From assembly GCA_963737285.1 (NCBI GenBank), contig CAVTRT010000002.1, positions 1,922,001 to 1,986,000 of the forward strand: a stretch of 64,000 nucleotides of DNA. The letters are read 5' to 3'. Positions 36,491 to 45,347 of this stretch are shown here, piece by piece; position 1 is the first letter of the stretch, and the number at the start of each line of letters is the position of its first letter. The notes beneath the pieces are model-generated. The model saw only the letters and a list, made by a program, of their open reading frames with translations, made no database searches and was not told where the DNA came from. The position numbers and the translations under genes are program-made. The stretch comes from Trebonia sp963737285 (GTDB lineage Bacteria; Actinomycetota; Actinomycetes; Streptosporangiales; Streptosporangiaceae).

Positions 36491-38359
36491 GCGGAAAAGC
36501 ACCGAAGATTGGCCGAGGCGGCTGTCGCCACCCTGGCCGTCTTCTGCTGCGTGCTCGCGGCGGTATTCGCGGGTCGCGGGCCTGCCGCGTCCCCGGCGCA
36601 TCCCGCGCCGGACCGTCCGGCGCACCTAGACGCTATGGTCGGCCCGTCGTTCGACGTGGTGACTGCGATCCCGCAGGCTCCTGCACCGCGTGGCTTCACC
36701 CAGGCCTGGCGGCCCATGGCGGCCTCACCGGCCGCCGAGGCTTGTGGCGGGCTGCCGGAGTTCGACGCGGCCGCCGCCAACGGGATCATGGCCGGCCAGC
36801 TGACCATTTCCCCGTTTCGTGCAGTCACGGTCGACCCGCATCGCGACGGGGACATCAACTGGAACCTCAACCCGTTCGGTGATCCCACGTGGGTCCTGGA
36901 CTTCCAGCAGGGCAGCTGGATCGAGCAACTGGTCGCCGGCTACCTCAAAGGCGGCCCAGGCGCCGCCGCCTACCTGAAACGCGCCGCGCAGATCACCAGG
37001 AACTGGCTGGGCGCGATCCCGGTCAGCGGCAGAGACCCGCTGACGCTCATCTGCATCGCGCAGGCGTTTCCAGGCCAGGCCTGGATCACCGGGCAGATCG
37101 TCTCTACGTTGAACTGGTATGCGGCGCACTGGCAGGGCGCGTACAACCACGGGCTCACCCAGGACATCAACCTGTTGCGCATCGGTTGCGCGTACCCGGC
37201 CACGGCGTTCGGCGGCGCCGCGCTGAGCTGGCGGAAGACTGCGGTCAGCCAGATGATCAAGTCATTCGAGCCGAACTCCTATGGCCCGGCGATCGACGCG
37301 CAGGGCGCGGTCAACGAGCAAGCCACCCTGTACGAGGACTTCGTATACAACCTGTGGCGGATAGGGCTGCCGCTGCTCAAGTCCTGCGGCTACACGTTGC
37401 CTGACCAGATCACCGCCCGGATCGCGAAGCTCCCGGACTTCCTCTCCTACGCCACGCAACCCGACGGGAACCTGGTCCAGATCGGCGACACCTATGTTGA
37501 GCGCCCGGCCGTGCACCCAGCAGTGCGCAGCCTGGTCGCGGTCTATGACGCGGGATACATCTTCGGCCGGTCCGGATGGACGCCGACGGCGTCGTTCTAC
37601 TCGCTGCGGTTCGGCCCCGGCCGGGAGATCCACGGGCACGACGACCACATGGGCCTCACCTACTACACGCGCGGCAGCAACCTCATCGTCGACTCCGGCC
37701 ACTACGGCTACGCGGAGACGCCCTACCGGGCCTGGTTGCTCTCCCCCGAGGCGGCGAGCACGTTCGTTATGCCCGGCGTAAGCTTCAGCCCCGCCGCCCC
37801 GACCGCCCTCATCGCCGAGAAAATCGGCAGCCACGGGCAGTTCTACGAGCTCCACGACACGGCCTTCAGCGGACATCCCCGCTACCGGTCGGTGTTCGTC
37901 AGCCAGCAGCCCGACCTAGTCGTCGTGTTCGACCGGGCTACGGGCGCCCGCGAGTACCAGCAACTGTGGCACCTCGACCCGGCGCTCACGATCACCAGGG
38001 TCACCAGCACGGGCGCGATGGCCACCGTCGCCGGCACCGAGCTCGCCCTGCTGAGGGTTCCGCTCCCCGGCCAGGTGATCCCAGCGCACTCGATCACGGT
38101 GGCCCACGCCCAGACCAATCCCTACCAGGGCTGGGTCTCGCACCAGCTTGAGCAGCGCATCCCAGACGACGTGGTCGAGATGACCGCCTACGGGAAGACC
38201 GTCGCGATGCTCACGGTGATCGTCCCCGCCGGCCGGGGCACGCGGGTCAACGCCGCCGCGACCGGCCCAGGGTCGGGCCCCTACCTGCTGACCGTGAAGA
38301 TCGGCACCACCATCACCCGGCTGACGGTGACCAGCGGGGGCGGGATCAGCCAGCCCTAA
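36488..38359 (+). CDS. Secreted heparinase II/III-family polysaccharide lyase
   Basis: 623 residues from a TTG start. A signal/anchor segment (about residues 9-28) is followed by an alpha/alpha barrel (FDAAAANGIMAGQLTI; GQAWITGQIVSTLNWYAAHW) and a beta-sandwich with the heparinase II/III motif around EIHGHDDHMGLTYYTRG and LIVDSGHYGY, where His and Tyr support lyase chemistry. Such enzymes cleave uronate-containing polysaccharides (alginate, heparin-like). The Pro/Ala linker after the signal suggests export by Sec. No neighbouring transport genes. Confidence 0.85.
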   Translation: MAEKHRRLAEAAVATLAVFCCVLAAVFAGRGPAASPAHPAPDRPAHLDAMVGPSFDVVTAIPQAPAPRGFTQAWRPMAASPAAEACGGLPEFDAAAANGIMAGQLTISPFRAVTVDPHRDGDINWNLNPFGDPTWVLDFQQGSWIEQLVAGYLKGGPGAAAYLKRAAQITRNWLGAIPVSGRDPLTLICIAQAFPGQAWITGQIVSTLNWYAAHWQGAYNHGLTQDINLLRIGCAYPATAFGGAALSWRKTAVSQMIKSFEPNSYGPAIDAQGAVNEQATLYEDFVYNLWRIGLPLLKSCGYTLPDQITARIAKLPDFLSYATQPDGNLVQIGDTYVERPAVHPAVRSLVAVYDAGYIFGRSGWTPTASFYSLRFGPGREIHGHDDHMGLTYYTRGSNLIVDSGHYGYAETPYRAWLLSPEAASTFVMPGVSFSPAAPTALIAEKIGSHGQFYELHDTAFSGHPRYRSVFVSQQPDLVVVFDRATGAREYQQLWHLDPALTITRVTSTGAMATVAGTELALLRVPLPGQVIPAHSITVAHAQTNPYQGWVSHQLEQRIPDDVVEMTAYGKTVAMLTVIVPAGRGTRVNAAATGPGSGPYLLTVKIGTTITRLTVTSGGGISQP

Positions 38360-38722
38360 ATGTGCCGCCAGGAGGGCGGGCAGGCCGCTCGTGCCGCGCA
38401 GATGGCCGGGCGGGACCCGGGTGGCACTGGCCGCCGCTCGCGGCGGCGGTCAGGACGCTACATTCCGCGCTTGTCGGCAGTTGCTGCAAGCGGGAGGCCT
38501 GGACGGTAGAAGGCGGCAGGCCAGATCAACAGCTCCGCGGGCCCCCGAGTCCGCCACGGGCCATACCGGGCTCCCTCAGCGCTTCTGCCAGACCGATACG
38601 TGCGCGGTGCTCTCCTGTCCCGTGCCAAATAAGTCAGCCCTCTGCCAATTAATGCGGCCCGTCTGCTGTTTTTGTCAGTAGAGTTGGCCCGTTCCTGATC
38701 GTTGCGATGATGAGGCGGGCGG
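38360..38722. other. Gap containing the left end of the Tn7-like element
   Basis: The first half has no recognisable feature; from 38614 it is the transposon left end. Confidence 0.7.
38614..38690 (+). repeat. Left transposon end with three TnsB-type sites
   Basis: Sites L1 38623-38640 (TGCCAAATAAGTCAGCCC), L2 38643-38660 (TGCCAATTAATGCGGCCC) and L3 38673-38690 (TGTCAGTAGAGTTGGCCC) share TGYCA-N(8-10)-GCCC. Multiple transposase sites at each end are typical of the Tn7 group. Confidence 0.75.
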
Positions 38723-39472
38723 GTGTCGAGTGCTGCTGTCGCGGCTGCGGGTGCCGCGGATACCCAGTTCACCCTGGATTTCCGGGCTGCTGACGGCACC
38801 TGGGAGCGTGGCCCGCTGGCATCATGCATCGGGGTGCGGTTCGAGGACGTGCCGCCGGTGCGGCCGTTCCGGTTCGAGAAGGGGCTGCGGAGTTTCGCGG
38901 GCTGGTGGTACTTCGCGACGACGGGCAGCCATGTCGGGTTCGAGTCGTGGCTGGAGCGTGACCACCTGATGCTGATGGACTTCGACCCGGCGGTGGGGGC
39001 GGTGTCGTCGCAGCCGTTCTGGCTGCGCTGGCGCGATGATGGTGATCGTGCCCGCCGGCATGCGCCGGATTTCTTCGCCCGCCTGCGGGACGGGACCGGG
39101 GTGGTCGTGGATGTCCGTCCTGATGACCGGATCCCGGAGCGGGATGCGCGGACGTTCGCGGTGACCGCGGCGGCATGCGGGACAGCTGGCTGGGAGTACC
39201 GCAGGTCCGGGGACCTGGACCCGGTCCTGGTCGCGAACGTGCGGTGGCTGTCGCGTTACCGGCACCGGCGGTGCCTGGTGCCGGGGATCGCGGCGGTGCT
39301 GCTGGATGCGTTCACGGGCGGGCGGGGCCTGTTCGAGGGGGCGGAGCTGGCCGGGGACCGGCTGCGGGTGCTGCCGGTGCTGTTCCACCTGATGTGGCAG
39401 CGGCAGCTGGCGGCTGACCTTTCGGTTCCGCTAGGCATGGCGACGGTCGTGCGCGCGGGCGGGACGCCGTGA
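38723..39472 (+). CDS. tnsA: TnsA-like transposase endonuclease subunit
   Basis: The 249-residue protein cuts the 5' strand at transposon ends in Tn7-like elements. Candidate active residues are Glu74 (HVGFESWLERD), Asp116 (RHAPDFFAR) and, in place of the usual Lys in E/D-x-K, Arg132 (VVVDVRPDD). That Arg is found in other actinobacterial TnsA-like proteins as far as I recall. DFDPAVGAVSSQPFWLRW is typical of the family. Stop overlaps tnsB by 4 bp. Confidence 0.85.
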   Translation: MSSAAVAAAGAADTQFTLDFRAADGTWERGPLASCIGVRFEDVPPVRPFRFEKGLRSFAGWWYFATTGSHVGFESWLERDHLMLMDFDPAVGAVSSQPFWLRWRDDGDRARRHAPDFFARLRDGTGVVVDVRPDDRIPERDARTFAVTAAACGTAGWEYRRSGDLDPVLVANVRWLSRYRHRRCLVPGIAAVLLDAFTGGRGLFEGAELAGDRLRVLPVLFHLMWQRQLAADLSVPLGMATVVRAGGTP

Positions 39473-41523
39473 GCGGCGCACGCCGCCGGCGGGTAGGGGC
39501 CGGCGACCGGGTCCTGGCTGACGGTGTCCCGAACGTCGTGGTCAGCGTGTCCGGAACGCGGGTCCGGCTGGCTGATGACGAGGGCACGGTGCGGACGGTC
39601 ACTGCGGCCGAACTGGCCGACGGTGCCCGGTTCGAGGTCCCTTCCGCGGCCTCGCCGCGAGGCCCGCGGCCGGAGACCGGGCTGGAGGGGCTGCCCGCCG
39701 CCGCGGTCGAGGAGGCCGCCTGGTGGGAGGCGCATATCGCCGAGGTCGTCTACGGGCTGCGGCCGGACGCCCCTGCGGGGACGCGGCCGAGGCCGCAGTA
39801 CGACCCTGGGCGCACGAGCCTGACCGGGCGGGAGAAGGCGAAGGCCGCCGAGCTGTCGGCCGAGGGAAGGCCAGTTCCGGCCAGCACGGTCAAGCACCGC
39901 CGCCAGCGGTGGGAGGCTTACGGGCTGCCCGGCCTGGCCGACCGGCGGCTGGCCCGCCGGTCCCGGCCCGCCGGCCGGGCTGACGAGCAGGTCGCGGCCG
40001 CGATGCGGCAGGCGATCGGCGAGACGGCGCAGGCGTCGTCCCGGACGGCCGGCTACGTGATCTGGCGGGCGAGGGAGATCCTCGCCGGCGCCGGCTATGC
40101 CGGGCCGGTGCCGTCGGACCGGACCTTCTACCGGCTGTTCGGCACGCTGTCGCACGGCCGGCAGGCGACCGGGCCGGCATCGACTCGCCGGTCGCTGGCG
40201 GGACGCCCGGAGGGCATGTTCGGGTCACTGCCCGCAGCAGCTCCGGGCGAGGTAGTGCAGATCGACTCCACCCCGCTGGACGTGCTGGTGCTGCTGGACG
40301 ACGGCGTCCCCGGCCGGGTCGAGCTGACCGGCATGATCGACGTCGCCACGCGGGTGGTGCCCGCCGCGGTGCTCCGGCCGACCACGAAGTCCGTCGATGC
40401 GAGCGTGCTGCTGGCCCGCGCCCTCACGCCGGAGCCGGCCCGGCCGGGCTGGCCCGAGGCCCTGAAGATGGCGCATTCCGTGCTGCCGTATGAGCGGCTG
40501 CTGGACATCGACGCGCGGCTGGAGCATGCCGCGGCCAGGCCGGTGATCGTTCCGGACACGATCGTGATTGACCACGGCAGCGTGTTCGTGTCGGCCGCGT
40601 TCCGGTCCGCCTGCCGGCACCTGGGCATCTCGATCCAGCCCGCCCACCTGGGCAGCGGAGCCGAGAAAGGCCACATCGAGCGCTATTTCGGGTCGGTTGC
40701 CTCACTATTCTGCCAGTTCGCGTCCGGCTATGCCGGGCGCAGCCCGGACCGCCGCGGCCGGCACGTCGAGGACCAGCCGCTGTGGTCGATGCCGGAACTG
40801 CAGGAGCTCCTTGATGAGTGGCTTGTCGCGTTCTGGCTGAATCGCCGGCATGACGGCCTGCGTGACCCTGAGCATCCCGGGCGGGCGTTCACCCCGAACG
40901 AGAAGTACGCCTCCCTGGTCGAGGCGGCCGGATACGTGCCGGTCGCGCTCGGCCCCGATGACTACATCGAGCTGCTGCCCGCGTCCTGGCGGGCGGTCAA
41001 CGCCTACGGCATCAAGCTGGCCCGGCGCAGCTACGACAGCGAGGAGCTGAACCCGCTGCGGCTGCAGCCGTCCGGGATCCGGGAAAAGAAGAACCTGCAC
41101 GAGATCCGCCACGACCCCTACGACGTCTCCCGGATCCACGTCCGGGGACCGGACGGCTGGATCACCGTGTTCTGGAGGCACCTGGACCGGGCACCGCTGC
41201 CGTTCGGCGAGCTCGCCTGGGACCACGCCCGCCGCGCCCTGGGCAGGGACGCCACCGAAGAGCAGATCGCCGACGCCGTCGCGGCGCTGCTGCGCCGCGC
41301 GAACGCCGGCCCGGAGGAGCAGGAGAAGCCGAAGATGAGCAAGCGGGACCGCAGGGTGGCGGCGCGGACGAAGGCCGCCGGCCCCGCCGGGGACCAGGAC
41401 CAGCCTGAGCCGCACGGCCCGGCAAGGCCGGCACCACGGGCTGCGGACGAGGACGCGCCGCTGGCGAAGGTCATCCCGATGAAGATCTTCGACCCGTTCG
41501 CCGAGGCGGACAAGCGCTGGTGA
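39469..41523 (+). CDS. tnsB: TnsB-like DDE transposase (Mu/rve fold)
   Basis: 684 residues. An N-terminal helix-turn-helix region (about 115-230, PASTVKHRRQRWEAYGLPGL) binds ends; the RNase H core has Asp266 (VVQIDSTPLD), Asp368 (IVIDHGSVF) and Glu404 (GHIERYFGS), i.e. D-D-35-E. A Mu-transposase C-terminal domain (about 480-600) and an acidic/Pro tail, probably the TnsC-binding hook, follow. It joins the transposon 3' ends to target DNA. Confidence 0.92.
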   Translation: MSGARRRRVGAGDRVLADGVPNVVVSVSGTRVRLADDEGTVRTVTAAELADGARFEVPSAASPRGPRPETGLEGLPAAAVEEAAWWEAHIAEVVYGLRPDAPAGTRPRPQYDPGRTSLTGREKAKAAELSAEGRPVPASTVKHRRQRWEAYGLPGLADRRLARRSRPAGRADEQVAAAMRQAIGETAQASSRTAGYVIWRAREILAGAGYAGPVPSDRTFYRLFGTLSHGRQATGPASTRRSLAGRPEGMFGSLPAAAPGEVVQIDSTPLDVLVLLDDGVPGRVELTGMIDVATRVVPAAVLRPTTKSVDASVLLARALTPEPARPGWPEALKMAHSVLPYERLLDIDARLEHAAARPVIVPDTIVIDHGSVFVSAAFRSACRHLGISIQPAHLGSGAEKGHIERYFGSVASLFCQFASGYAGRSPDRRGRHVEDQPLWSMPELQELLDEWLVAFWLNRRHDGLRDPEHPGRAFTPNEKYASLVEAAGYVPVALGPDDYIELLPASWRAVNAYGIKLARRSYDSEELNPLRLQPSGIREKKNLHEIRHDPYDVSRIHVRGPDGWITVFWRHLDRAPLPFGELAWDHARRALGRDATEEQIADAVAALLRRANAGPEEQEKPKMSKRDRRVAARTKAAGPAGDQDQPEPHGPARPAPRAADEDAPLAKVIPMKIFDPFAEADKRW

Positions 41524-42548
41524 CCGCGACTGAGAGCCACCAGGCACCCGGCACGGACACCGCCGGCGAGGGCGATGCCCGGCAGCTGACCACGCTGCGC
41601 GGCTGGCGCGAGTTCGTCGCGGACCGTCCCGCCGTCCCGGACCTGCTGCCCGAGGCCGCCTGGAAGCTCCTGGACGACGATGCCCGGCTCGGCTATGACG
41701 AGGCACGGCTCGCCCACCACGCGAGGCTGCTGACGGTGGCCACGTCGACTATCCAGCAGGTGATCACCGAGGGACGCCGGCTCCAGTACCTGAACCGGCA
41801 CGCCGACGCCGGCCGCTGCGGCCTGATCCTGTCCGGGCCGGCCCGGACCGGGAAGACGACCTGCCTGGCCCAGCTCGGCAAGACCATCGAGACGATGCAC
41901 CACCGCCGCAACCCGCACGCCACGGGGCACATCCCCGTCATCTACATAACCTCCCCGCCGGCCGCGACCCCGCGGATGATCGCGGTCGAGTTCGCCCGGT
42001 TCCTCGGCCTGCCGCTGACCCGCCGCGCCAACGTCACCGACGTGCTGGAAGCCGTCTGCGGCGTCTGCCTGGATGCCCGCACCACCCTGGTCTGCGTGGA
42101 TGAGATACACAATGTCAACCTCGGCACCCGCCACGGCGCCGAGGCCTCGGACACCCTGAAGTACTTTGCCGAGCGGCTCCCGGTGACGTTCGCCTACGCG
42201 GGCATCAGAGTCGAGCGGGCCGGGCTGCTGTCCGGGACCCGCGGCGAGCAGATCGCCGGCCGGTTCTCCATGATCCGCACCGGCCCGTTCGGCCGTGGCC
42301 AGCAGTGGCAGGCGCTCATCGCCGCGATCGAGGACAGCCTCCGGCTGCACCGCCACCGCGACGGCACCCTCATCCAGCTGGCCTCTTACCTGCACTCCCG
42401 CAGCGGCGGGATGACCGGCAGCCTGCTCCGCCTCGTCCGTGCCGCAGCGATCCAGGCCGTCCTCGACGGCACCGAGGCCATCACGAAGGCCACGCTGGAG
42501 TCCATCCCGGTCGACATCGCCTCCGCCGGCGAGCACCAGGCCGGATGA
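41520..42548 (+). CDS. tnsC: TnsC/TniB-like AAA+ regulator ATPase
   Basis: 342 residues with Walker A GPARTGKT (106-113), Walker B LVCVDE (190-195) and arginine-finger region. It is close to TniB/TnsC proteins, which form ATP-dependent filaments on target DNA and connect TniQ to TnsB. GTG start overlaps the tnsB stop by 4 bp, implying coupled translation. Confidence 0.88.
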   Translation: MTATESHQAPGTDTAGEGDARQLTTLRGWREFVADRPAVPDLLPEAAWKLLDDDARLGYDEARLAHHARLLTVATSTIQQVITEGRRLQYLNRHADAGRCGLILSGPARTGKTTCLAQLGKTIETMHHRRNPHATGHIPVIYITSPPAATPRMIAVEFARFLGLPLTRRANVTDVLEAVCGVCLDARTTLVCVDEIHNVNLGTRHGAEASDTLKYFAERLPVTFAYAGIRVERAGLLSGTRGEQIAGRFSMIRTGPFGRGQQWQALIAAIEDSLRLHRHRDGTLIQLASYLHSRSGGMTGSLLRLVRAAAIQAVLDGTEAITKATLESIPVDIASAGEHQAG

Positions 42549-43604
42549 TCCCCGAGACGGCCGCCCGGCAGGCCACCGCCCTAGCCGGGCAGGGGACCAG
42601 CGTGTCCCAGATCGCCCGGCAGCTGGACCACGACCGCAAGACGATCCGGACCTACCTCAGCGGGCACCGGGCCCCGGCCAGCCCCGCCCGCGCACGGAAT
42701 CCCTCACCCCGTTCGCCGCCTACATGCAGCGGCGCGCCGGCGACGACCGCCACCTGCGCGCAGCCGGCCTGCACCGCGAGATCACCGCCCTCGGCTACAC
42801 CGCAAGCTACCCCGCGTTCACCCGCGAGCTCCGCGGCCACGGCGCCATCGACTGGTGCCGCACCTGCAAGCCGCGGCAGCCGCACTCGCCCTCATGGCAG
42901 CAGCACCCCCCGCAGCTCCCCGTCCGCGTCCCCCCGATCACGGGCGAGACCATCTCCTCCTACCTGTCGAGGCTGGCCGCAGCCAGCCACCTCCCGGACA
43001 GGAACATCACCAGCCGCCTGCCGGCCTGGTTCGCCGCGCGGGCCGCCGCCTGCGACGACCTCACCACCGCCAGCCTCCTGCGGCCCGGCGACGCCGCGCA
43101 CCTGGCCGCGCTCACCGGCATCAGCGAGAGCGACCTCCGGCACGCGCTCCCCGCACTGTCCATGACCCGCGGCAGCAGCCACCGCCCGGCCATCCTCGCC
43201 ACCATCGCCTGCCGCCGCTGCGCCGCCCGGCACGGGCAGCAAGACCCCGTCCCCGTCCACCTCCCGGCACACCGGCGGACCTGCGAACGGCACCGCACCT
43301 GGCTCGGCCGCGTCACCCAGGTCGACGTCACCACCGCCCCGGAAATCATCGCCGCCAGCAGGCAGGCATCCCGGCTCGCCCGCAAGCACGGCGTCACCAG
43401 GCTCGTGCTCGCCGAGACCACCGCCCGCCAGGAGACGCCCGGCGGGCCGACGCCCGGCGACGCGCCGCGGCACTCGCCCTGGCCAGCCCTGGCCTGGATC
43501 CCGGGCACCCCGACACGACCGAGGCGGCGGCCTACCCCGAGACGATCAAAACGGCAGCCACGCTCCTCCGCACACCGGGCGCACTGCCCACCGGGCCGCA
43601 ATAA
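42545..43604 (+). pseudogene. tniQ: HTH-TniQ fusion protein, two frame changes
   Basis: ATG 42545 overlaps the tnsC stop by 4 bp. The first 50 residues (GTSVSQIARQLDHDRKTIRT) form an IS21/ISL3-like HTH, followed after a frame change near 42680 by YMQRRAGDDRHLRAAGLHRE, ITALGYTASYPAFTRELRG, typical of those transposases' DNA-binding part. TniQ starts at LPVRVPPITGETISSYLSRL; a zinc motif CRRC-x19-CERH follows. Near 43440 the frame changes again, to end as EAAAYPETIKTAATLLRTPG at 43604. TniQ selects the target site. Both changes are in G/C runs, so an intact gene is possible. Confidence 0.75.
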
Positions 43605-43633
43605 CTGGCAAAACATGGCCCGCAGCACCCGGC

Positions 43634-43736
43634 GGGCCGACTTCAACGGCACGACACCAGCCAGATTTTTGCCACTTGAAAAGGCCCGCGCAGGTCAGAG
43701 AGCCGGACCGGGCCGATTTATTTGGCACCGGACAGG
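43634..43736 (-). repeat. Right transposon end with at least two TnsB-type sites
   Basis: Reverse-complemented sites R1 (43710-43727, TGCCAAATAAATCGGCCC) and R2 (43634-43651, TGCCGTTGAAGTCGGCCC) match the left-end sites. A weaker third lies at 43657-43674. The asymmetric spacing is as in Tn7. Confidence 0.75.
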
Positions 43737-43750
43737 CGAGGAGGGGTGGC

Positions 43751-44206
43751 ATGGCTGACGCGCCGAACCCGGACGCGCTGATCGCCTCCCGCCTAGAGCA
43801 CCTCTTCCGGACCGTGCACCCGGCCGACCGAGGACCCTACACGCCTGGCGACGTCGCTGCCGCGATCAACGCCGAGGCCGACGACGACGTCATCTCCGGC
43901 CAGTACATCTGGCTGCTGCGGACTGGCAGGCGAGACAACCCCACCTACAAGCACCTGATCGCGATCTCCCGGTTCTTCGACGTCTCCCCCATGTACTTCT
44001 TCGACGAGTCCGAGACTGACCGCGGCGCCATCCCGGCCGAGGTCGCCGTGGTCCTCCAGGACGACGCGGTCCGCGACCTCGCCCTGCGCGCGGCCGGACT
44101 GTCGGAGCGCTCGCTCAAGGCGATCAGCGACATGGTCGACAGTGCCCGCTCTCTTCAGGCCCAGTCCCCTGCGCGCCGTTCCGGCAAGGCTGACGACAGG
44201 AAATGA
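43751..44206 (+). CDS. XRE/EspR-like helix-turn-helix regulator
   Basis: The 151-residue protein begins with an HTH similar to mycobacterial EspR/EspM: LIASRLEHLFRTVHPADRGP, then ISGQYIWLLRTGRRDNPTYK and FFDVSPMYFFDESE; the helical C-terminal part (VRDLALRAAGLSERSLKAIS) mediates dimerisation. EspR proteins are nucleoid-associated and control secreted-protein loci. GAGGAGGGG precedes the ATG. The transposon right end lies only 16 bp upstream, so the native promoter is probably cut off. Confidence 0.88.
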   Translation: MADAPNPDALIASRLEHLFRTVHPADRGPYTPGDVAAAINAEADDDVISGQYIWLLRTGRRDNPTYKHLIAISRFFDVSPMYFFDESETDRGAIPAEVAVVLQDDAVRDLALRAAGLSERSLKAISDMVDSARSLQAQSPARRSGKADDRK

Positions 44207-44303
44207 CCGCGAATGCCGCTGACGCCTGTGAGCAAGCCCGAGCTTGTCACTGCATGGCGGGTATCTGCCCATCGTCTGGTTAGAGGATCGCCAGGCTGGT
44301 GCG

Positions 44304-45297
44304 GTGCCTCGTACCTGGAGCCACTTGCACGAGCATCTTGGCTGTCCGCCAGGGCCGGTCACCTTCGACATGGTACGCCGCTGCGTGGAGGAGAACCTGG
44401 CCGAGGCTGACGACCTGGACTGGAAGGCTCAGCTGCCGGATGCGCGCAATCCTCATGTGAGCGCGGAGTTCGCCAAGGACGTCGCGGCGATGGCGAACAC
44501 GCGGGGCGGGCGCATCATCTGGGGCGTCACTGATCAGGTCGAGCTCACGGGCATCGACCCGATGGCCGCTAACCCGCAGCAGTACGCCCAGTGGGTCCGC
44601 CGAGTTCTTTGAAGGGCGCGGAGGGCCGGGCACGGCCTGGCTCATCATCACCGGCAGGCTAGTCCGCCCTGTCCCGCGCACAGCTCCTCGGCTTGACCGG
44701 GAAACGGCCAGGCTGATGGTAGACACCGCCGCCAGCAATCCCGTCGTGACGTTCGAGCCGGTGGTTCAGGCACTAAGGCTGCTGGCCGGCGGATGGGGCA
44801 ATGTCACGGTCGGGCTGAATTGCTGGGTCATAGCCAACCGGGCCAGGGAAGAGACCCAGGCGGCGCGCGAGGCCCGAGTGGAGTTGCATCATGACGGCAG
44901 CTTCGTTCTGGCGGTGAACTTGTCGCAGCGCACCCTGCGGGACTGGCCCCCGCAGCCGGGAGCCGCAGTCGTCAATGCCGACGTAGTCGAGCAGGCTTGC
45001 GTTGACCTTGAGGCAATGTCGCTGCAGGTGCTGCGAGCCGGCCGCATCGACAGCCCGCTTCGGGTGCAGGTAAGCGTAACGAGCGAGGGCAATCTCCCAC
45101 TCCGGATCGCCGTGCGCGAGTTCGGCGACTACCAGATGCCCGAAGGCATCCCGCCACTACCCCGCCTGCGGCCGATCACGGTCGAGATACCATCCGGCGC
45201 GACGGAGGAGCACACGAAGCCAGCTGCAGCCGAGCTGGCTAAAGGCGTGCTCAACCAGTTCGGGCTGGGCTGCCAGCTGCACCGGTATAGGCAGTAA
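44304..45297 (+). pseudogene. AlbA_2/Schlafen-like putative DNA-binding protein, internally deleted
   Basis: From GTG 44304: TWSHLHEHLGCPPGPVTFDM, DDLDWKAQLP, FAKDVAAMANTRGGRIIWGV and LTGIDPMAANPQQYAQWVRR, the AlbA_2 domain start. It ends at 44612 by a frame change or deletion; from 44616 another frame continues with GTAWLIITGRLVRPVPRTAP, ALRLLAGGWGNVTVGLNCWV and LHHDGSFVLAVNLS to the normal end at 45297. About 70 central residues are missing. AlbA_2 proteins accompany defence and stress systems; function unknown. Confidence 0.7.
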
Positions 45298-45347
45298 AAG
45301 GCCAGCCCCGAGCGAGTGGATGCATAACGTCCCGATAAACGGTGCGC

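Larger units (their letters stand above)
38616..43734 (+). mobile_element. Compact Tn7-like transposon (TnsA-TnsB-TnsC-TniQ), 5.1 kb
   Basis: The ends match: left TGTCCCGTGCCAAATAAG at 38616 and right, reverse-complemented, TGTCCGGTGCCAAATAAA at 43734, followed by TCAGCCC / TCGGCCC. Inside are tnsA-, tnsB- and tnsC-like genes and a tniQ-like gene, all on the plus strand and overlapping by 4 bp or so. There is no cargo and no CRISPR-related gene. Terminal TGT..ACA and TnsABC-TniQ define the Tn7/Tn5053-like superfamily. A 5-bp target duplication is not seen (TCTCC left, GGCGA right), so one flank may have changed. Genes tnsA-C look intact. Confidence 0.88.

Noticed and set aside
41118..42536. 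472-codon minus-strand frame over tnsC
   Set aside because: Shadow of intact tnsB/tnsC genes.
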